64,000 bases of DNA from Apophysomyces variabilis (taxonomy: Eukaryota > Mucoromycota > Mucoromycetes > Mucorales > Mucoraceae), in assembly GCA_002749535.1 (NCBI GenBank), contig MZZL01000406.1, positions 669,386 through 733,385 of the forward strand. Reading direction: 5' to 3'. The position numbers and the translations under genes are program-made. The notes beneath the pieces were generated by a model. It was given only the letters and a program-made list of their open reading frames with translations. It was not told where the DNA came from and did no database searches. How positions within the stretch are numbered: position 1 is the first letter of the stretch; each line of letters opens with the position of its first letter. Positions 24,271-34,712 of this stretch are shown one piece after another.

Positions 24271-25258
24271 GATCCTCAAATTTTTGTGTTACCTTGTCGT
24301 TTTCGTAAAGTCGATTCACAGCTACTGTTTTGGACGCGAGTTGCCAATCAAGCTGGAATATAGAAATCGTAAAGGAACAGAAGTAAAAGATAAAAGTGTG
24401 CGAGGGAATTCGATGATGTTTATTTTTCACCAACTATCCAAAGTATTTATACGTATGATATTTCTATAATTTTCTACGAGGCTGAAGATGCGAGAAGTAT
24501 CTAGGAACTTCTTGGAAACCAACCGCAACTTCGAGAACTTCTTGGAAGGCTTTAGCAAAAAGAGTCTTTGCGTTCATGCGCCGATTCCGGCTCCGACAAC
24601 CTTACTTTCTTTTTTGGGTTACTTTTTGTGATACGCATTGTCTAATAGCAAAAGGGATTCATGACAACATGCTGGACGCAAGAAGCAAAAAAAACCATTA
24701 TCCGTTGATTATCCTATCCTTATTCTTTCTGTCTAATGTTATTGAAAGTTAAGCTTGTAATTGATTGGATCAGTGGAAATGAGTTTGTCAGCTATCCTAA
24801 TCCTTCTTATCGTGCCATGTATAACAAAGAGCAAAGCTTAAAAGACACGGCTTAAAATGCCCCAGATAAGCATAAGCCTTGACCGCCGTTTATGGTAAAG
24901 AATTCCGGAATCACAAGCATACACAGATGCCATGGTGCTTGTTAAAGGCGTTCGACAGAAACTTGTCTCTGCAGAATCTCCGGAAAGACCTAAAAGTTCA
25001 ACGGCCGATAAGTCAGGGCAAGTTAGCATTTGGTCCTCTTCATGGTATGGTTCAATGCAACACAGCTGTAAACTAGCAAGGAGACTTTACGGTGCTCGAT
25101 GCAGCCCATGTATGGAAAGCAGAGATAATATTGTACTAGTGCGTCTGACAACGGTGCAAGCATTCATTCAGGGGCTAATCAAGCAAGGGATGACATCGAA
25201 AACTATATAACATTTGTTGCTGTTAAAGTTGGTGATAATTCGATCTTTTGCTGCCACC
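24271..25258. other. Intergenic, no gene recognised
   Basis: About 1 kb. Overlapping short frames at 24838-25210 have no domain. A likely transcription start region for the mpaB-like gene lies near its end. Confidence 0.5.
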
Positions 25259-26525
25259 ATGACTTTATTCAATCCACTTGTTTGGCTATTCTCGGGTAGA
25301 AACAGTCTTAGCACTCTGGTTGCTGTGTGTGCTATATTTTATGTCTCGTTGGTTCGTTACTACCGTTTTCGATGGATCAACTCGCTTCGACTAAAATATC
25401 CTGACCCTAACGTGGTCTTGAAAGACAAGAAACTGGCCCTTGAAATATACAGCCATACATTCAGAAGAGAGTTTCCATGTAAGTTGTTGTGTGGGAAAAA
25501 AGGAGGAAAGTCCTGAATTTGACGGATGAAATTTCAGCTCTTGCCCGTGAATCGCTTGAATTTGCTTTATTCAAGACGTTTGTGTTGCCAACCGTGAGCA
25601 AACTTTTAGTGAGCACGGGCGAGTTCCGAAGGGCAGCTCGTCGAAGAGCAGAAGATACAGAACTGATTCTGTCTGAGCTCATCGACGCCTACCCACGCAT
25701 GGCCAACTATAGTCGGTATGCGTCCGAAGCTATCACCCCTGAAGAGGCGGAAAGACAACATGCTCGAGCAGATCAGTCACTGGCGCGTCTGAATGAACTG
25801 CATGGAAAGTACCCTATTCTCAATGGCGATTACCTCTATACACTCGCACTCTTCCTATCCGAGCCTATCCGATGGATTAATACTTATGAATGGAGGAAGT
25901 TAGATATACGTGAGATTAACGTGGGTATTGCTGAAACCTTGTGGCGTTTAGGATGACTAAAACTGTTTATGTCAGGCGATTTTCCATGTGTGGCACGATA
26001 TTGGAGTGGGCATGAAGATACAGGACGTTCCCGATACCAAGGAGGAGCTCCTCAGATTTAAGGAGGTACACATGAAAAAAAAGTGGTTACAAGATATTTA
26101 ACGTGCTATACTCGTCTCGTTAGGAATACGCTAAGGAACACCGTAAATACCATCCCGCCAATTGGCAATGCGCTAAGCCAACCATTGAGCTTCTCCTTGA
26201 ACGAGTTCCTAAGGTTTTGCACCCTATCGTTTACAGAACACTCCCGTGCCTTTTGGAAAAGGAAGATATATTGGCTTTTGGCATTGAACCTCCATCGCGC
26301 ATTACTCAAACGGCATTTAATATTATGGTCATGTTGAGAGCAAAGTTCATCCGTTACCTCTGTCTGCCCCGTAGAGATTTCCTTATCCGTACGCCATTCC
26401 ATCCGGACAAGAACGGCAAATACGTTCCACTTTATCATTTGTACAAGCCAGTTTATGCTGATGGATATCGTATCGCAGAGCTGGGGCCAGAAAAGTTCCT
26501 ACCGAAATGTCCTGTGATACATTGA
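25259..26525 (+). CDS. ER-bound oxygenase, mpaB family
   Basis: Four exons: 25259-25478, 25538-25920, 25976-26065 and 26124-26525, giving 364 residues. An N-terminal hydrophobic segment (about residues 15-32, LSTLVAVCAIFYVSLVRYY) should anchor it in the ER membrane. The body matches the mpaB/latex-clearing-like oxygenase family (DUF2236 type): LEFALFKTFVLPTVSKLLVSTGEF, LARLNELHGKYPILNGDYLYTLALF, EPIRWINTYEWR, then WHDIGVGMKIQDVP. The founding member, MpaB of Penicillium, cleaves a farnesyl side chain in mycophenolic acid biosynthesis. Most fungal relatives are uncharacterised, and there is no polyketide cluster around this copy, so the substrate is unknown. The start ATG has a good context (CACCATGA). 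Intron phases are consistent throughout. Confidence 0.85.
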
Positions 26526-26757
26526 TCTTGTGAGCCCCAGTTTGGACAATAAAACATTGGCTTTGCAATGAATTCGTGTGATCAATATAAGTGGGGAAAC
26601 TTTTGGAATAGGCTTGACTAAGACAGATTCCCCGTTTAAACTGCGCTCATGCCAGATACAAAAGTCTGAATTTCTCAATATCCATTGAAAGGTGTCTTGT
26701 CACCAAACGTTACATTGCTTAAAACCTTCACCCCACTATTTCATATCGCTAGTTGTC

Positions 26758-28612
26758 ATGGCACTGAAAACCTATACTCGTGAAGAAGTGAGTCGTCATG
26801 CAGCCGAAGACGACCTATGGATCATTATTGATTCCGAGGTGTACGACATGAGTCGCTTCATCGATCTGCATCCCGGTGGTGCCTTCCCCATTCTCGAGTT
26901 TGCCGGAAAGGACGCCACCGAGGATTTCTATGGCTTACACCGTCAAGAAGTATTGACAAAGTACAAACGCTACAAGATCGGTACCATTGCAGGAGAACAG
27001 CCAAAGATTGAGATGCGCGAAATAGGCTCATTTTCTAAAGTGCCTTATGCTGAACCGAGTGCTTGGATGGGGTTCAAGTCCCCTTATTTCAAGTACGGAG
27101 TTTTTAATTCTTCTCAGTCTGTTAACGCTATTCTAACGAATAATTTAGAGAATCACACTTTCGCTTCCGTGCCGCTGTTCGTAAGATTATGGACGAGCTC
27201 GCTCCCGAAGCTCTTTCATATGAACTATCCGGTGAGAAGCCCTCGGATGAATTCATGCAAAAGCTCGGTTCTGCTGGTTTGCTAGCTGCAAATGTCGGTC
27301 CTGGTCCTTGGTTACGTGATTATCAACTTCCTGGAGGAGTCACTGCTGAGGAGTTTGATTATTTCCACGAAATGATCGTGCATGAAGAGATGGCACGTTG
27401 GGGCACCCGTGGCACTGACGACGGCGTAATAGGAGGAATGGTCATCTCAATTCCCACTGTTCTTAACTTCGGCTCTCCTGAGCTCAAGAAAAAGGTAGAG
27501 TCAAATGCAGTACCTTTGGTAACGAAAAAGCTCATTACTTATTAGATTGTGCCTGAAGTCTTATCAGGAAGAAAACGTATGTGCTTGGCTATTACTGAAC
27601 CTTATGCTGGTTCAGACGTTGCAAGAATCCGTACTACCGCGAAGAAGACCGAGGATGGAAAGTATTTTATTGTTAACGGTGTTAAAAAATGGATCACCAA
27701 CGGTAATATTGAATGTAAATTGGTAAATGACTCACCACAAACGATCAAGGTCGCTGGTCTGATTACTTTTCTGTGGCTGTGCGAACGGATTCTGGCATAT
27801 CCATGCTACTAATTGAACGCGGAGAGGGCGTTGAGACCAAGGCGATCAAAACATCATATTCAGCAAGCGCCGGAACTGCTTATGTGACGTTTGAGAATGT
27901 TCGTTCGAAAAGGAAGAACATAGTTATTTCAAGACATTAATCAGACACAATTAGGTCAAAGTGCCTGTGGAAAATCTGCTGGGGAAGGAAAATCGTGGAT
28001 TCCTTGTTGTCCTATCCAATTTCAATCACGAACGTTGGGTCATGCTGACAGGTGGATCCATGGCAGCACGTTTAGTTGTCGAAGAATGTTTTAAATGGGC
28101 AAACCAACGTAAAGCTTTCGGAAAAAGGCTTATTGATCAGCCGGTCATCCGAAATAAACTTGCACGCATGGTATGCAATATCAGGGAAGAGAAAGTTAGG
28201 ACAATCGAGGCTTATCTATCGTATTTTTCCTTTTAGGTTGCTGAAGTGGAGAGTGTGCACAATTGGATCGAAAATATCACTTACCAAATGTGTCACATGA
28301 ACTATAACGAGCAATCCAAATACTTGGCAGGTCCAATTGCATTATGCAAGTACCGCTCTACGCGCATGTTACACAACGTCTCGGATGACGCTTGTCAAAT
28401 CTTTGGTGGACGCGCGATCACCCAATCCGGGATGGGTAGACGAATTGAAACGCTGCAAAGAACCTACAAATTCTCAGTGAGGATTAGCAAACACAAAGGC
28501 TACCATTTCTTACTTATTATCATAGGCAATTCTAGGCGGCGCGGAAGAGATCATGGCTGACCTTGGTATCCGTCAGGCAATGAGAAGTTTCCCTCAAAAT
28601 TGTCGCTTATAA
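26758..28612 (+). CDS. Cytochrome b5-acyl-CoA dehydrogenase fusion
   Basis: Seven exons: 26758-27092, 27149-27494, 27546-27702, 27750-27898, 27955-28170, 28237-28476 and 28526-28612, giving 509 residues. Residues 1-80 form a cytochrome b5 domain: the heme-binding HPGG is at 38-41, and the second axial His (GLHR) is at 61. The rest is an acyl-CoA dehydrogenase. It contains [20 protein letters not shown] and [15 protein letters not shown] (FAD/substrate region), [22 protein letters not shown], and the C-terminal [23 protein letters not shown]...[16 protein letters not shown]. Such b5-ACAD fusions are known in fungi and some protists and are thought to feed or draw electrons through the heme domain. 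No clear mitochondrial or peroxisomal signal is visible: the N-terminus starts directly with b5, and the C-terminus is QNCRL, which is not a strict PTS1. The substrate is not deducible. Confidence 0.93.
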
Positions 28613-29058
28613 ACATACCTGATAAATGAAGCTATCATAGATCCATGTAAACGTATGATCCATTTCAACTTTGCAAGTTTGCAATAAAGTTACCTGTTGT
28701 TGTTTGTGATCCTTAGTGAACAAGAGCCACCGTGTTGTCTATATGCTAAACTGTCAGTATAATGAAAAATGAGAAATAACAATAATTAAGCAATTGCAGG
28801 ATTGTCCGCTGGATAGGGCCCCGTAAAGCATTACATAAGACAATATTCTAACGCTCTGGATGTTTAACTTCATATAGACGAATACCTAGTTCATTTGCTT
28901 CAGATGGATAACACCATAACATATTATCAGTATTTCACCCTTCTCTCAATCTCTTCTAATTCCTGCAAACAGTAAATCCTCAGTAGGACATGCTAATTAG
29001 TGTGTTATTTTCTTTGTTGAATTGTACAACTTTTCGGCCAAAGATTTCTATCTTGCAG
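28613..29058. other. Intergenic, no gene recognised
   Basis: The 3' region of the b5-acyl-CoA dehydrogenase gene and the upstream part of the interrupted membrane-protein locus. No further feature is seen. Confidence 0.5.
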
Positions 29059-29522
29059 ATGTTGTGAGTATGTCATATTCAAAAGGGCAGCAGCATTGCA
29101 TGTTTGATTTGGGCGGTATGAGTGATTTGTCTCTCACGAAGATTCAAACAATGGGTTTTGTTTCCTACAAGGACTCTCATTTTTATTTTGCAGTTCTTTC
29201 ATTACGGGTAAAAACCGTATATGTACACTATCTAGCAATACAAGAACTAATGACCTTGATGCGACAGCATGTTATTCACATGTAAGTAAACTCCATTCAT
29301 TCGTTGTTGGCGTAATAAATCTCCTGCTGGGTCTGACGGGGCTTATCGGATTACTTCTCTATGGTTCATGGTATCAAAATCAAGTAAGAAAAAATATACA
29401 TTTCTAACAGAACCCGTCTATTAGGCTACACTGACAAGGGTACGGATACTGTTGAACAATTTGCGCCTGTGCGTTATTGCGTTGCTATTTCACAAGCTCG
29501 TCAGTTTCATATTGTTGACCAC

Positions 29523-29542
29523 GAAAGAACTCGCCTTTACAG
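29523..29542. repeat. Target-site duplication of the LINE, left copy
   Basis: GAAAGAACTCGCCTTTACAG, identical in all 20 bases to the copy at 34693-34712. The two copies bracket the LINE exactly. Confidence 0.95.
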
Positions 29543-29723
29543 GTGAAAGTTGAATTTTATTTAATGACGGTGAGCGCTGCGCTTATCAAAGCATGTCCGC
29601 TCTCGCCCGGTCAGAAAAAAGAAAGGGAAATGAAAAAACCCTGACATGGCAGCAGGGAAAAAAGGAAGGAGGGTGTAGGAAAAAGTTACAGATGAAGGGA
29701 AGGGTAGGGAGATGTCGAGGTAG

Positions 29724-32700
29724 CTAGTCGGAATTGATCCAGTGTAAAAAGTTTTGGGTAATGGGAATGTCAGAAGTGAGATGACAGTCGGTATGGGAGC
29801 TATCAGGGTGGCAAGCCTGATCAATTTCTGTTAAGATCTGTTGAAGTAATGGCCAAGTGCGACTCCAATACAATCGCTGCTGTGGGAGACGAGGTGCTTT
29901 GTGAGGGAGGCGATTGAGTACGGTAGAGATTGGGTCATGGATTGTTGAGGGCACTTGGAGGCGAGAATGAGTATCAAAGCAGCGGATAAAGTGGTTGCGA
30001 CTGGTATGGCCATGTCTGCAACGGGGACAGGATCTCAGCTTTCCCCCAGGCATCCAACCTAAACGCCAGCGAGTGCACCGGCTACGTTCCATGCGGGTCA
30101 TAGGGATCCAGGTAATAGGATCTATACCTAATGAGGGTCGACAGGCAGTCAACAGTACTGCATTATTTCCTGATCGGCTTAAGGATAGGTTTTCAGAGCG
30201 GAAAGTGTGGAACAGGGCACGGAGATCAGAGGCATTAGGATTGCTTGTTTGAGTAGTAAGACGGGTCCATAATGCCGTTTGCTGCAGCTTGGACCAGTGA
30301 CTGGTGGAATAGTTAGTGAGGTGTGCGATAACCGTTGCAAGTAAGGTATCATCAGGTAAAAGGTGTGCTCGTAGCACAAATTTAGCCTGTAGATAAGCTA
30401 CACGTTCAGCCATTGACGGGAGGTTGGTCAAATGCCGCATAACGCTAGTGGAAGCAGAGCGGTGAGATCCATAACAGAGGCGAAGACACTGTGCCTGAGT
30501 CGATTCCAGGAGAGCAAGTTGGGCGAAGGTGAATTTCGTAATTGCAAGACCATACTCTAGTTTGGGGCGTATGAATTGGCGATACAAACGGGAGGACAAT
30601 AGGCGATTGAAGCCGGAAGCACTGACGCCGATACTATTTAGTATGCGCATACTATGGAGAGCACCGGTACTATTCTGCTGTATTAAACGGATAGGGTCAA
30701 TGGCACCTGTTGAACGAAAAGGGATTCCCAGATAGCTGAAGAAATCAGCTCGAGGAAGTTCCTGGTCGTATAATGTGAGCTGAGGAGGCGATGTTGTGGA
30801 GCGTTTATCTTGGAAAATGACCACGCATTTATCAGGGTTCCAACGGTATCCAAGGCTGATGCTATGATCTTCACATGCCTTGAGGAGAGCTGGCATGGTA
30901 TGCCTCGTACCGATTAGCACTACGTCATCAGCATATAATAGGCAATTGATGCGTATATCGAGAGGAGGTGGGCCCGTAGATATGCGAGAGGACAGGCAGA
31001 TGGGTGGGTTTGCTAAGAGTTGGTCTTCTGTAGTTCGGAGTAAGGGGGGGAGGGAATTGATATAAATGGAATATAGAAAAGGGGAGAGTATAGAGCCTTG
31101 AAGGACTCCAGTAGTAGGACGAAACCGGCGAGAGGTAGTGTTTGATAGTAGCACTTCTATGAAAACATCATTGAAAAGATTTTTTAGTAGCGTTAATAAC
31201 GGTGGAGGGCAATGGGGTGCTAGAGCATTCCAAATGACACGTCGATCGACAGTATCATAGGCCGACTTTATGTCCAAAAAGGCCAGGATCGGCGTTTTAC
31301 CATATTTTTTCTTATGGAGGGTACAAAGTTCTTGAAGGCAGAGTACTTGATCCAGTGAGCTTCGAGATTCGCGGAATCCACCTTGAGCAACATCCAACGG
31401 CGGGGAGCTGTCCAGGAGAGATTGCTGGAGGCATTTTTCCAGAATTTTACGAAGGATAGAAGTCAGACTGATTGGGCGGAAGTTGGCCGGGTCGGTCGTG
31501 GAACCTTTTTTGTAGATAGGGATCACTTGAGCCACGCGCCACGCTTCAGGCGTAGTTCCCCATTTCCAGCACAGATGGAACAAATCAGTAAGAACAGGAG
31601 CTAGTGGCTCCACAATAGGACGGAGCATTTCTGCTCGCAAGTGATCGACACCGGGAGCCTTGCGCGGTGGAGCCTGAGTTATACATTCAGTGACAAGAGC
31701 AATGCTAAATGGGCTGTCTGTCATGAAGTGACTAGGACTATCAGATAAGGGATCTAGAGAAGGAGGAATCGGACATATGTTAGTGGCTGGTGCCTGGGAG
31801 GTGGCGCACAAGAGGGTTCCTGAAAGCGTTTGTTCCAGATGGTTAGCCATAGATTCAACAGCTGCGTATGGTCCTTGCGGATGGCAGTATTGCGGTTGTA
31901 ATGTACGACCTTTTCGGATACGTTTTATTCGGGCTGATGCCGCAGTGAAATCTCCTTGTTCCATTTGTTCGCAAAATATTCGCCAAGTTTGGCTTCGACG
32001 GATATTGATGGCGCGGCGCACTTGTGCCCGGGCTTCCTGATGGCGGATCCACCAGGTCAGCTTACTAGTACCTACGGCGCGCCTCCATTTTCTATAACAG
32101 TGTTCGCGATGTTGCACTGCGGTCTCTAGTGTAGGAGTCCAGAACCATTTAGCATGTTGGGGAGGGGTGAGTTGACGTCCAATACTGGTATCTAAAGCGT
32201 CATAGATGGCAGCACACAAGCGATTAGCGATTTCATCAATTGGTGTCACTGAAGCGCATTCCTCATTTAGGTGGGAAAGGATCAATGTATGTAAATCGTG
32301 GATATTATTTCGGAAACTGTGGACATAATTTTCCAGATCACTAACATTCTTGAGGCGACTGAGTCTCCAAAGTCTCCTCGGCGGGTTGGCATTTGAAAGA
32401 GAAGGGGGAGTATCAGGTGAAAAGGTGAAGTGGACAAGTTTGTGGTCTGAGTCTAAAGAAAGGTCATCTCGCACACGCATAGAAGGGTCAGTAAAAGAGC
32501 CTGACGTTACAAACCAATCAATAATGCTAGATTGAGTGTTTTTCCAAAAAGTAGCCTTTCCGTGGGCAAGATCAGCGTTTCTTAAAGAGAGACCGGAGCT
32601 GATTAGCCAGTTCCGAAATAATCGTCCGCGAGTGTTGGTGCTGTGGTCACCAGTTACGGCGCCTATTCGGGCATTGAAGTCACCGCAATAGATAGTGCGG

Positions 32701-33113
32701 GTGGTATGATCTGTTTGGACGGGTAGTTGCTGTAGTACCTCCAGCGCCATGGAGTCTGATATTGAAGGTGGCAGGTAAACACAATGGATCAAGGTATCTG
32801 CAACAATGCAAGAAAGATAGTAAGGAGTATAGGGGGAATCTGCAGTGGGGATATGTTGGATTGTATAGGGACATTGAGGATTTACTAGTAATGAGATACC
32901 ACCGGTTGCGCGGAAGGATTTAGGGTTGATTCGTTGTCCATAGGTATGGTACTGTTTCCATGTAGTTGGATATTTGTTTGGAGAGGCAAGCCATGTTTCG
33001 GTAATAAAGAGAAGAGAGCACGAAGAGGCAAATGTTAGTATAGAGTCAATCGCTTGCTTACGTAGACCGTTAGCGTTCCAAATAGCAATATCGATTTGTT
33101 GGCGTCTATTCAT
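29724..33113 (-). CDS. LINE ORF2: endonuclease-reverse transcriptase
   Basis: 1,129 codons from the ATG at 33113; another in-frame ATG lies 12 nt upstream at 33125. The N-terminal exonuclease-endonuclease-phosphatase fold (about residues 5-220) has IWNANGLR, FITETWL, YCGDFNARIG and the catalytic LDSDHKLVHF. The reverse transcriptase core follows with FRPISLTSILRKILEKCL, motif A FLDIKSAYDTVDR, motif B LQGSILSPFLYSIYINSLP and motif C LLYADDVVLIG (YADD). The C-terminal region contains CPRCRHGHTSRNHFIRC, a CCHC-type knuckle typical of LINE ORF2. All visible catalytic residues are present and no stop interrupts the frame. The start overlaps the ORF1 stop within ATGAATAG, so reinitiation after ORF1 termination is the likely way it is translated (inference). 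Confidence 0.94.
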   Translation of the reverse strand: MNRRQQIDIAIWNANGLRKQAIDSILTFASSCSLLFITETWLASPNKYPTTWKQYHTYGQRINPKSFRATGGISLLVNPQCPYTIQHIPTADSPYTPYYLSCIVADTLIHCVYLPPSISDSMALEVLQQLPVQTDHTTRTIYCGDFNARIGAVTGDHSTNTRGRLFRNWLISSGLSLRNADLAHGKATFWKNTQSSIIDWFVTSGSFTDPSMRVRDDLSLDSDHKLVHFTFSPDTPPSLSNANPPRRLWRLSRLKNVSDLENYVHSFRNNIHDLHTLILSHLNEECASVTPIDEIANRLCAAIYDALDTSIGRQLTPPQHAKWFWTPTLETAVQHREHCYRKWRRAVGTSKLTWWIRHQEARAQVRRAINIRRSQTWRIFCEQMEQGDFTAASARIKRIRKGRTLQPQYCHPQGPYAAVESMANHLEQTLSGTLLCATSQAPATNICPIPPSLDPLSDSPSHFMTDSPFSIALVTECITQAPPRKAPGVDHLRAEMLRPIVEPLAPVLTDLFHLCWKWGTTPEAWRVAQVIPIYKKGSTTDPANFRPISLTSILRKILEKCLQQSLLDSSPPLDVAQGGFRESRSSLDQVLCLQELCTLHKKKYGKTPILAFLDIKSAYDTVDRRVIWNALAPHCPPPLLTLLKNLFNDVFIEVLLSNTTSRRFRPTTGVLQGSILSPFLYSIYINSLPPLLRTTEDQLLANPPICLSSRISTGPPPLDIRINCLLYADDVVLIGTRHTMPALLKACEDHSISLGYRWNPDKCVVIFQDKRSTTSPPQLTLYDQELPRADFFSYLGIPFRSTGAIDPIRLIQQNSTGALHSMRILNSIGVSASGFNRLLSSRLYRQFIRPKLEYGLAITKFTFAQLALLESTQAQCLRLCYGSHRSASTSVMRHLTNLPSMAERVAYLQAKFVLRAHLLPDDTLLATVIAHLTNYSTSHWSKLQQTALWTRLTTQTSNPNASDLRALFHTFRSENLSLSRSGNNAVLLTACRPSLGIDPITWIPMTRMERSRCTRWRLGWMPGGKLRSCPRCRHGHTSRNHFIRCFDTHSRLQVPSTIHDPISTVLNRLPHKAPRLPQQRLYWSRTWPLLQQILTEIDQACHPDSSHTDCHLTSDIPITQNFLHWINSD

Positions 33114-34536
33114 TGTTGTTATCATTGAAAGATGGGAGAGCAGGTTCTTCAGCAAGCATAGAGGAGAGTGAACTAAAGTCATTGAGCATAGGATAGTCGG
33201 TGGTAGTGTTCTGAGCACTTTGTTGGAAAATATCAGCTACTTGGTCAAGAGGGCGGGCATGTGTGGAATAGGAATTAGTCGCGCGAGTCTTTAAAACCTC
33301 ACGCAACTGGTCTACGGTGATCCACCCAGATGAACAAAACTGTCGTGCGACAGCGTAACGCACCGGTAGACGTATAAAGTCCAATGCACGCAGCATGCGG
33401 AGATTATGATGGTCTTTAGCCTTTATTTGTCGCTCCTCATCAGACATGTCAGCATATTTCGGGTCTCGCAGGTTGTTGGCACTGGTAGCGTCGAAATCCT
33501 CAATAGGTTTTACACCAAAACGATTGAGAACCTGGAGGAAATCTGAAACGTAATCATTATGCATTAGTAAAGCAATTACCTGTCGGTCAGGATAGTGGAT
33601 ATCGAGTATTCTGCTGTTGTTAATTCCGAGCTTACGTAGGCGGGAGCGCATTTGACCTGTTGGGATGCGGGCACGTGCAGGAAGATAAACATATTGGAAT
33701 CCATGGGTGCTCGATGGAAGAACAAAGGCTCTGGCGGCTGCTTCCTGTTTGCGGATGTCGGGTGCTGTAGTCAAAGAATGTCTCAGTTGGCGTGTGCGGT
33801 CCGTTTGATGCCACAGGCTGGAGGAAGCGTTATTTTCTGTTGGTATCTGATGTGATGCGGGCAGAGGGAGTGCCGGGAAGTCATCCAGAGCTGTGTCAGG
33901 TGCATGAATAGAAGCCATGGTACTGTCGTGGGGAACGCTGGATCGTAACTGAAGCCTAAGTTCGGCATTAATTTTCTCTAATTCCGCAACTCTGGCATTG
34001 GCGTCATTAAGCTTTTCTTTCAACTGTTGGAGCTCGGCATATATCTGGTCGTGCTGATCGAGTCGTCGGCGTTGTGTATTGAGTTCATCCATAAGTTGGT
34101 GCATGAAGGCTGGGAGGGCTTCATGGTGCTCAAAGGTCAACGGGACTGAGTTGGAAGGTGTCTCCGTAGTATTATTATCAGGTTCATCCAGATCTAGTGA
34201 TGCAGTGTCACTTAGAGTAGGTTCATCAACATCGATGGATGCGGTTGGTTCCTGGTTTTCGTGCAACATTGGCTGGGTTGCAGAGACACGGGTAGCGTTA
34301 CCAGACAGGGTTACAAGGCCTTTGTGGATGATAATATGATTCAAGGTCTTCAGGCATTTTCCACAACGAAATACGGGCATTGGTGGTTTGGTGCGTCCTT
34401 TCCCGTGACCGTATATATGTCCTTTTGCATTACATGCTGGGCAACAGAGGTTTTTACGATGTAGTTTATAAAGGGCTGCTAGATCCTCGAGTTGCGTTCG
34501 GGAAAAGGGAGCAATTTTTGGTCTTCCCGCTGGCAT
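33106..34536 (-). CDS. LINE ORF1: zinc-ribbon/coiled-coil RNA-binding-type protein
   Basis: 476 residues. A GRPK AT-hook-like tetrapeptide sits at residues 4-7. A zinc-ribbon-like module follows with C32-x2-C35 and C58-x2-C61 around GHGKGRTKPPMPVFRCGKC, reminiscent of the zinc ribbons at the start of some transposases. A Ser/Thr/Asp-rich linker leads to a coiled coil (about 150-200, LNTQRRRLDQHDQIYAELQQLKEKLND and onward). The C-terminal half contains an alternating strand/helix block (about 285-345, FQYVYLPARARIP to VIALLMHNDYVSDFLQVL) that could be an RRM-like or ORF1-type RNA-binding fold. Coiled coil plus RNA-binding domain is the usual ORF1p plan; an N-terminal zinc ribbon is less usual. 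The reading frame is intact. Confidence 0.88.
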   Translation of the reverse strand: MPAGRPKIAPFSRTQLEDLAALYKLHRKNLCCPACNAKGHIYGHGKGRTKPPMPVFRCGKCLKTLNHIIIHKGLVTLSGNATRVSATQPMLHENQEPTASIDVDEPTLSDTASLDLDEPDNNTTETPSNSVPLTFEHHEALPAFMHQLMDELNTQRRRLDQHDQIYAELQQLKEKLNDANARVAELEKINAELRLQLRSSVPHDSTMASIHAPDTALDDFPALPLPASHQIPTENNASSSLWHQTDRTRQLRHSLTTAPDIRKQEAAARAFVLPSSTHGFQYVYLPARARIPTGQMRSRLRKLGINNSRILDIHYPDRQVIALLMHNDYVSDFLQVLNRFGVKPIEDFDATSANNLRDPKYADMSDEERQIKAKDHHNLRMLRALDFIRLPVRYAVARQFCSSGWITVDQLREVLKTRATNSYSTHARPLDQVADIFQQSAQNTTTDYPMLNDFSSLSSMLAEEPALPSFNDNNNE

Positions 34537-34692
34537 CTTACAGGAAGGTGCTCTACAAATGCTGTTTGCACCGAGAGGAAACTCTGAGGTTGGGAAGGGG
34601 TATGGCAGAGGAGGTGTATTGAGTGTTGATGTTTTATTTCGCTGAATTCGCAGTTTCTGTTTGTATGCGCACCCAAAAAGTGTGCAATAGCG

Positions 34693-34712
34693 GAAAGAAC
34701 TCGCCTTTACAG
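34693..34712. repeat. Target-site duplication of the LINE, right copy
   Basis: Identical 20-bp match to 29523-29542. Its last five bases (TACAG) are the TA target and the first three bases of the adjoining MITE, so the LINE inserted after the MITE. Confidence 0.95.

Larger units (their letters stand above)
29543..34692 (-). mobile_element. Non-LTR retrotransposon (LINE), full length
   Basis: A 5,150-bp element on the minus strand between perfect 20-bp target-site duplications. Its 5' leader is about 156 nt (34692-34537). ORF1 (34536-33106) and ORF2 (33113-29724) are both open, followed by a 3' UTR of about 180 nt. The minus-strand 3' end lacks a poly(A) tail; it ends in an AAATAAAATTC-containing AT-rich stretch, then CAACTTTCAC. 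The intact ORFs, the perfect duplications and the apparently complete 5' end suggest recent insertion. ORF2 carries an AP-like endonuclease, a reverse transcriptase and a C-terminal zinc knuckle but no visible RNase H, which fits the broad I/Jockey/Tad/CR1-type LINE architecture; the clade cannot be fixed by eye. Confidence 0.95.

Noticed and set aside
24215..24433. 72-codon minus-strand frame ending in VGFEPTPPKRSGP
   Set aside because: This C-terminal peptide is the well-known spurious antisense reading of a tRNA gene; here it is the reverse of tRNA-Leu.
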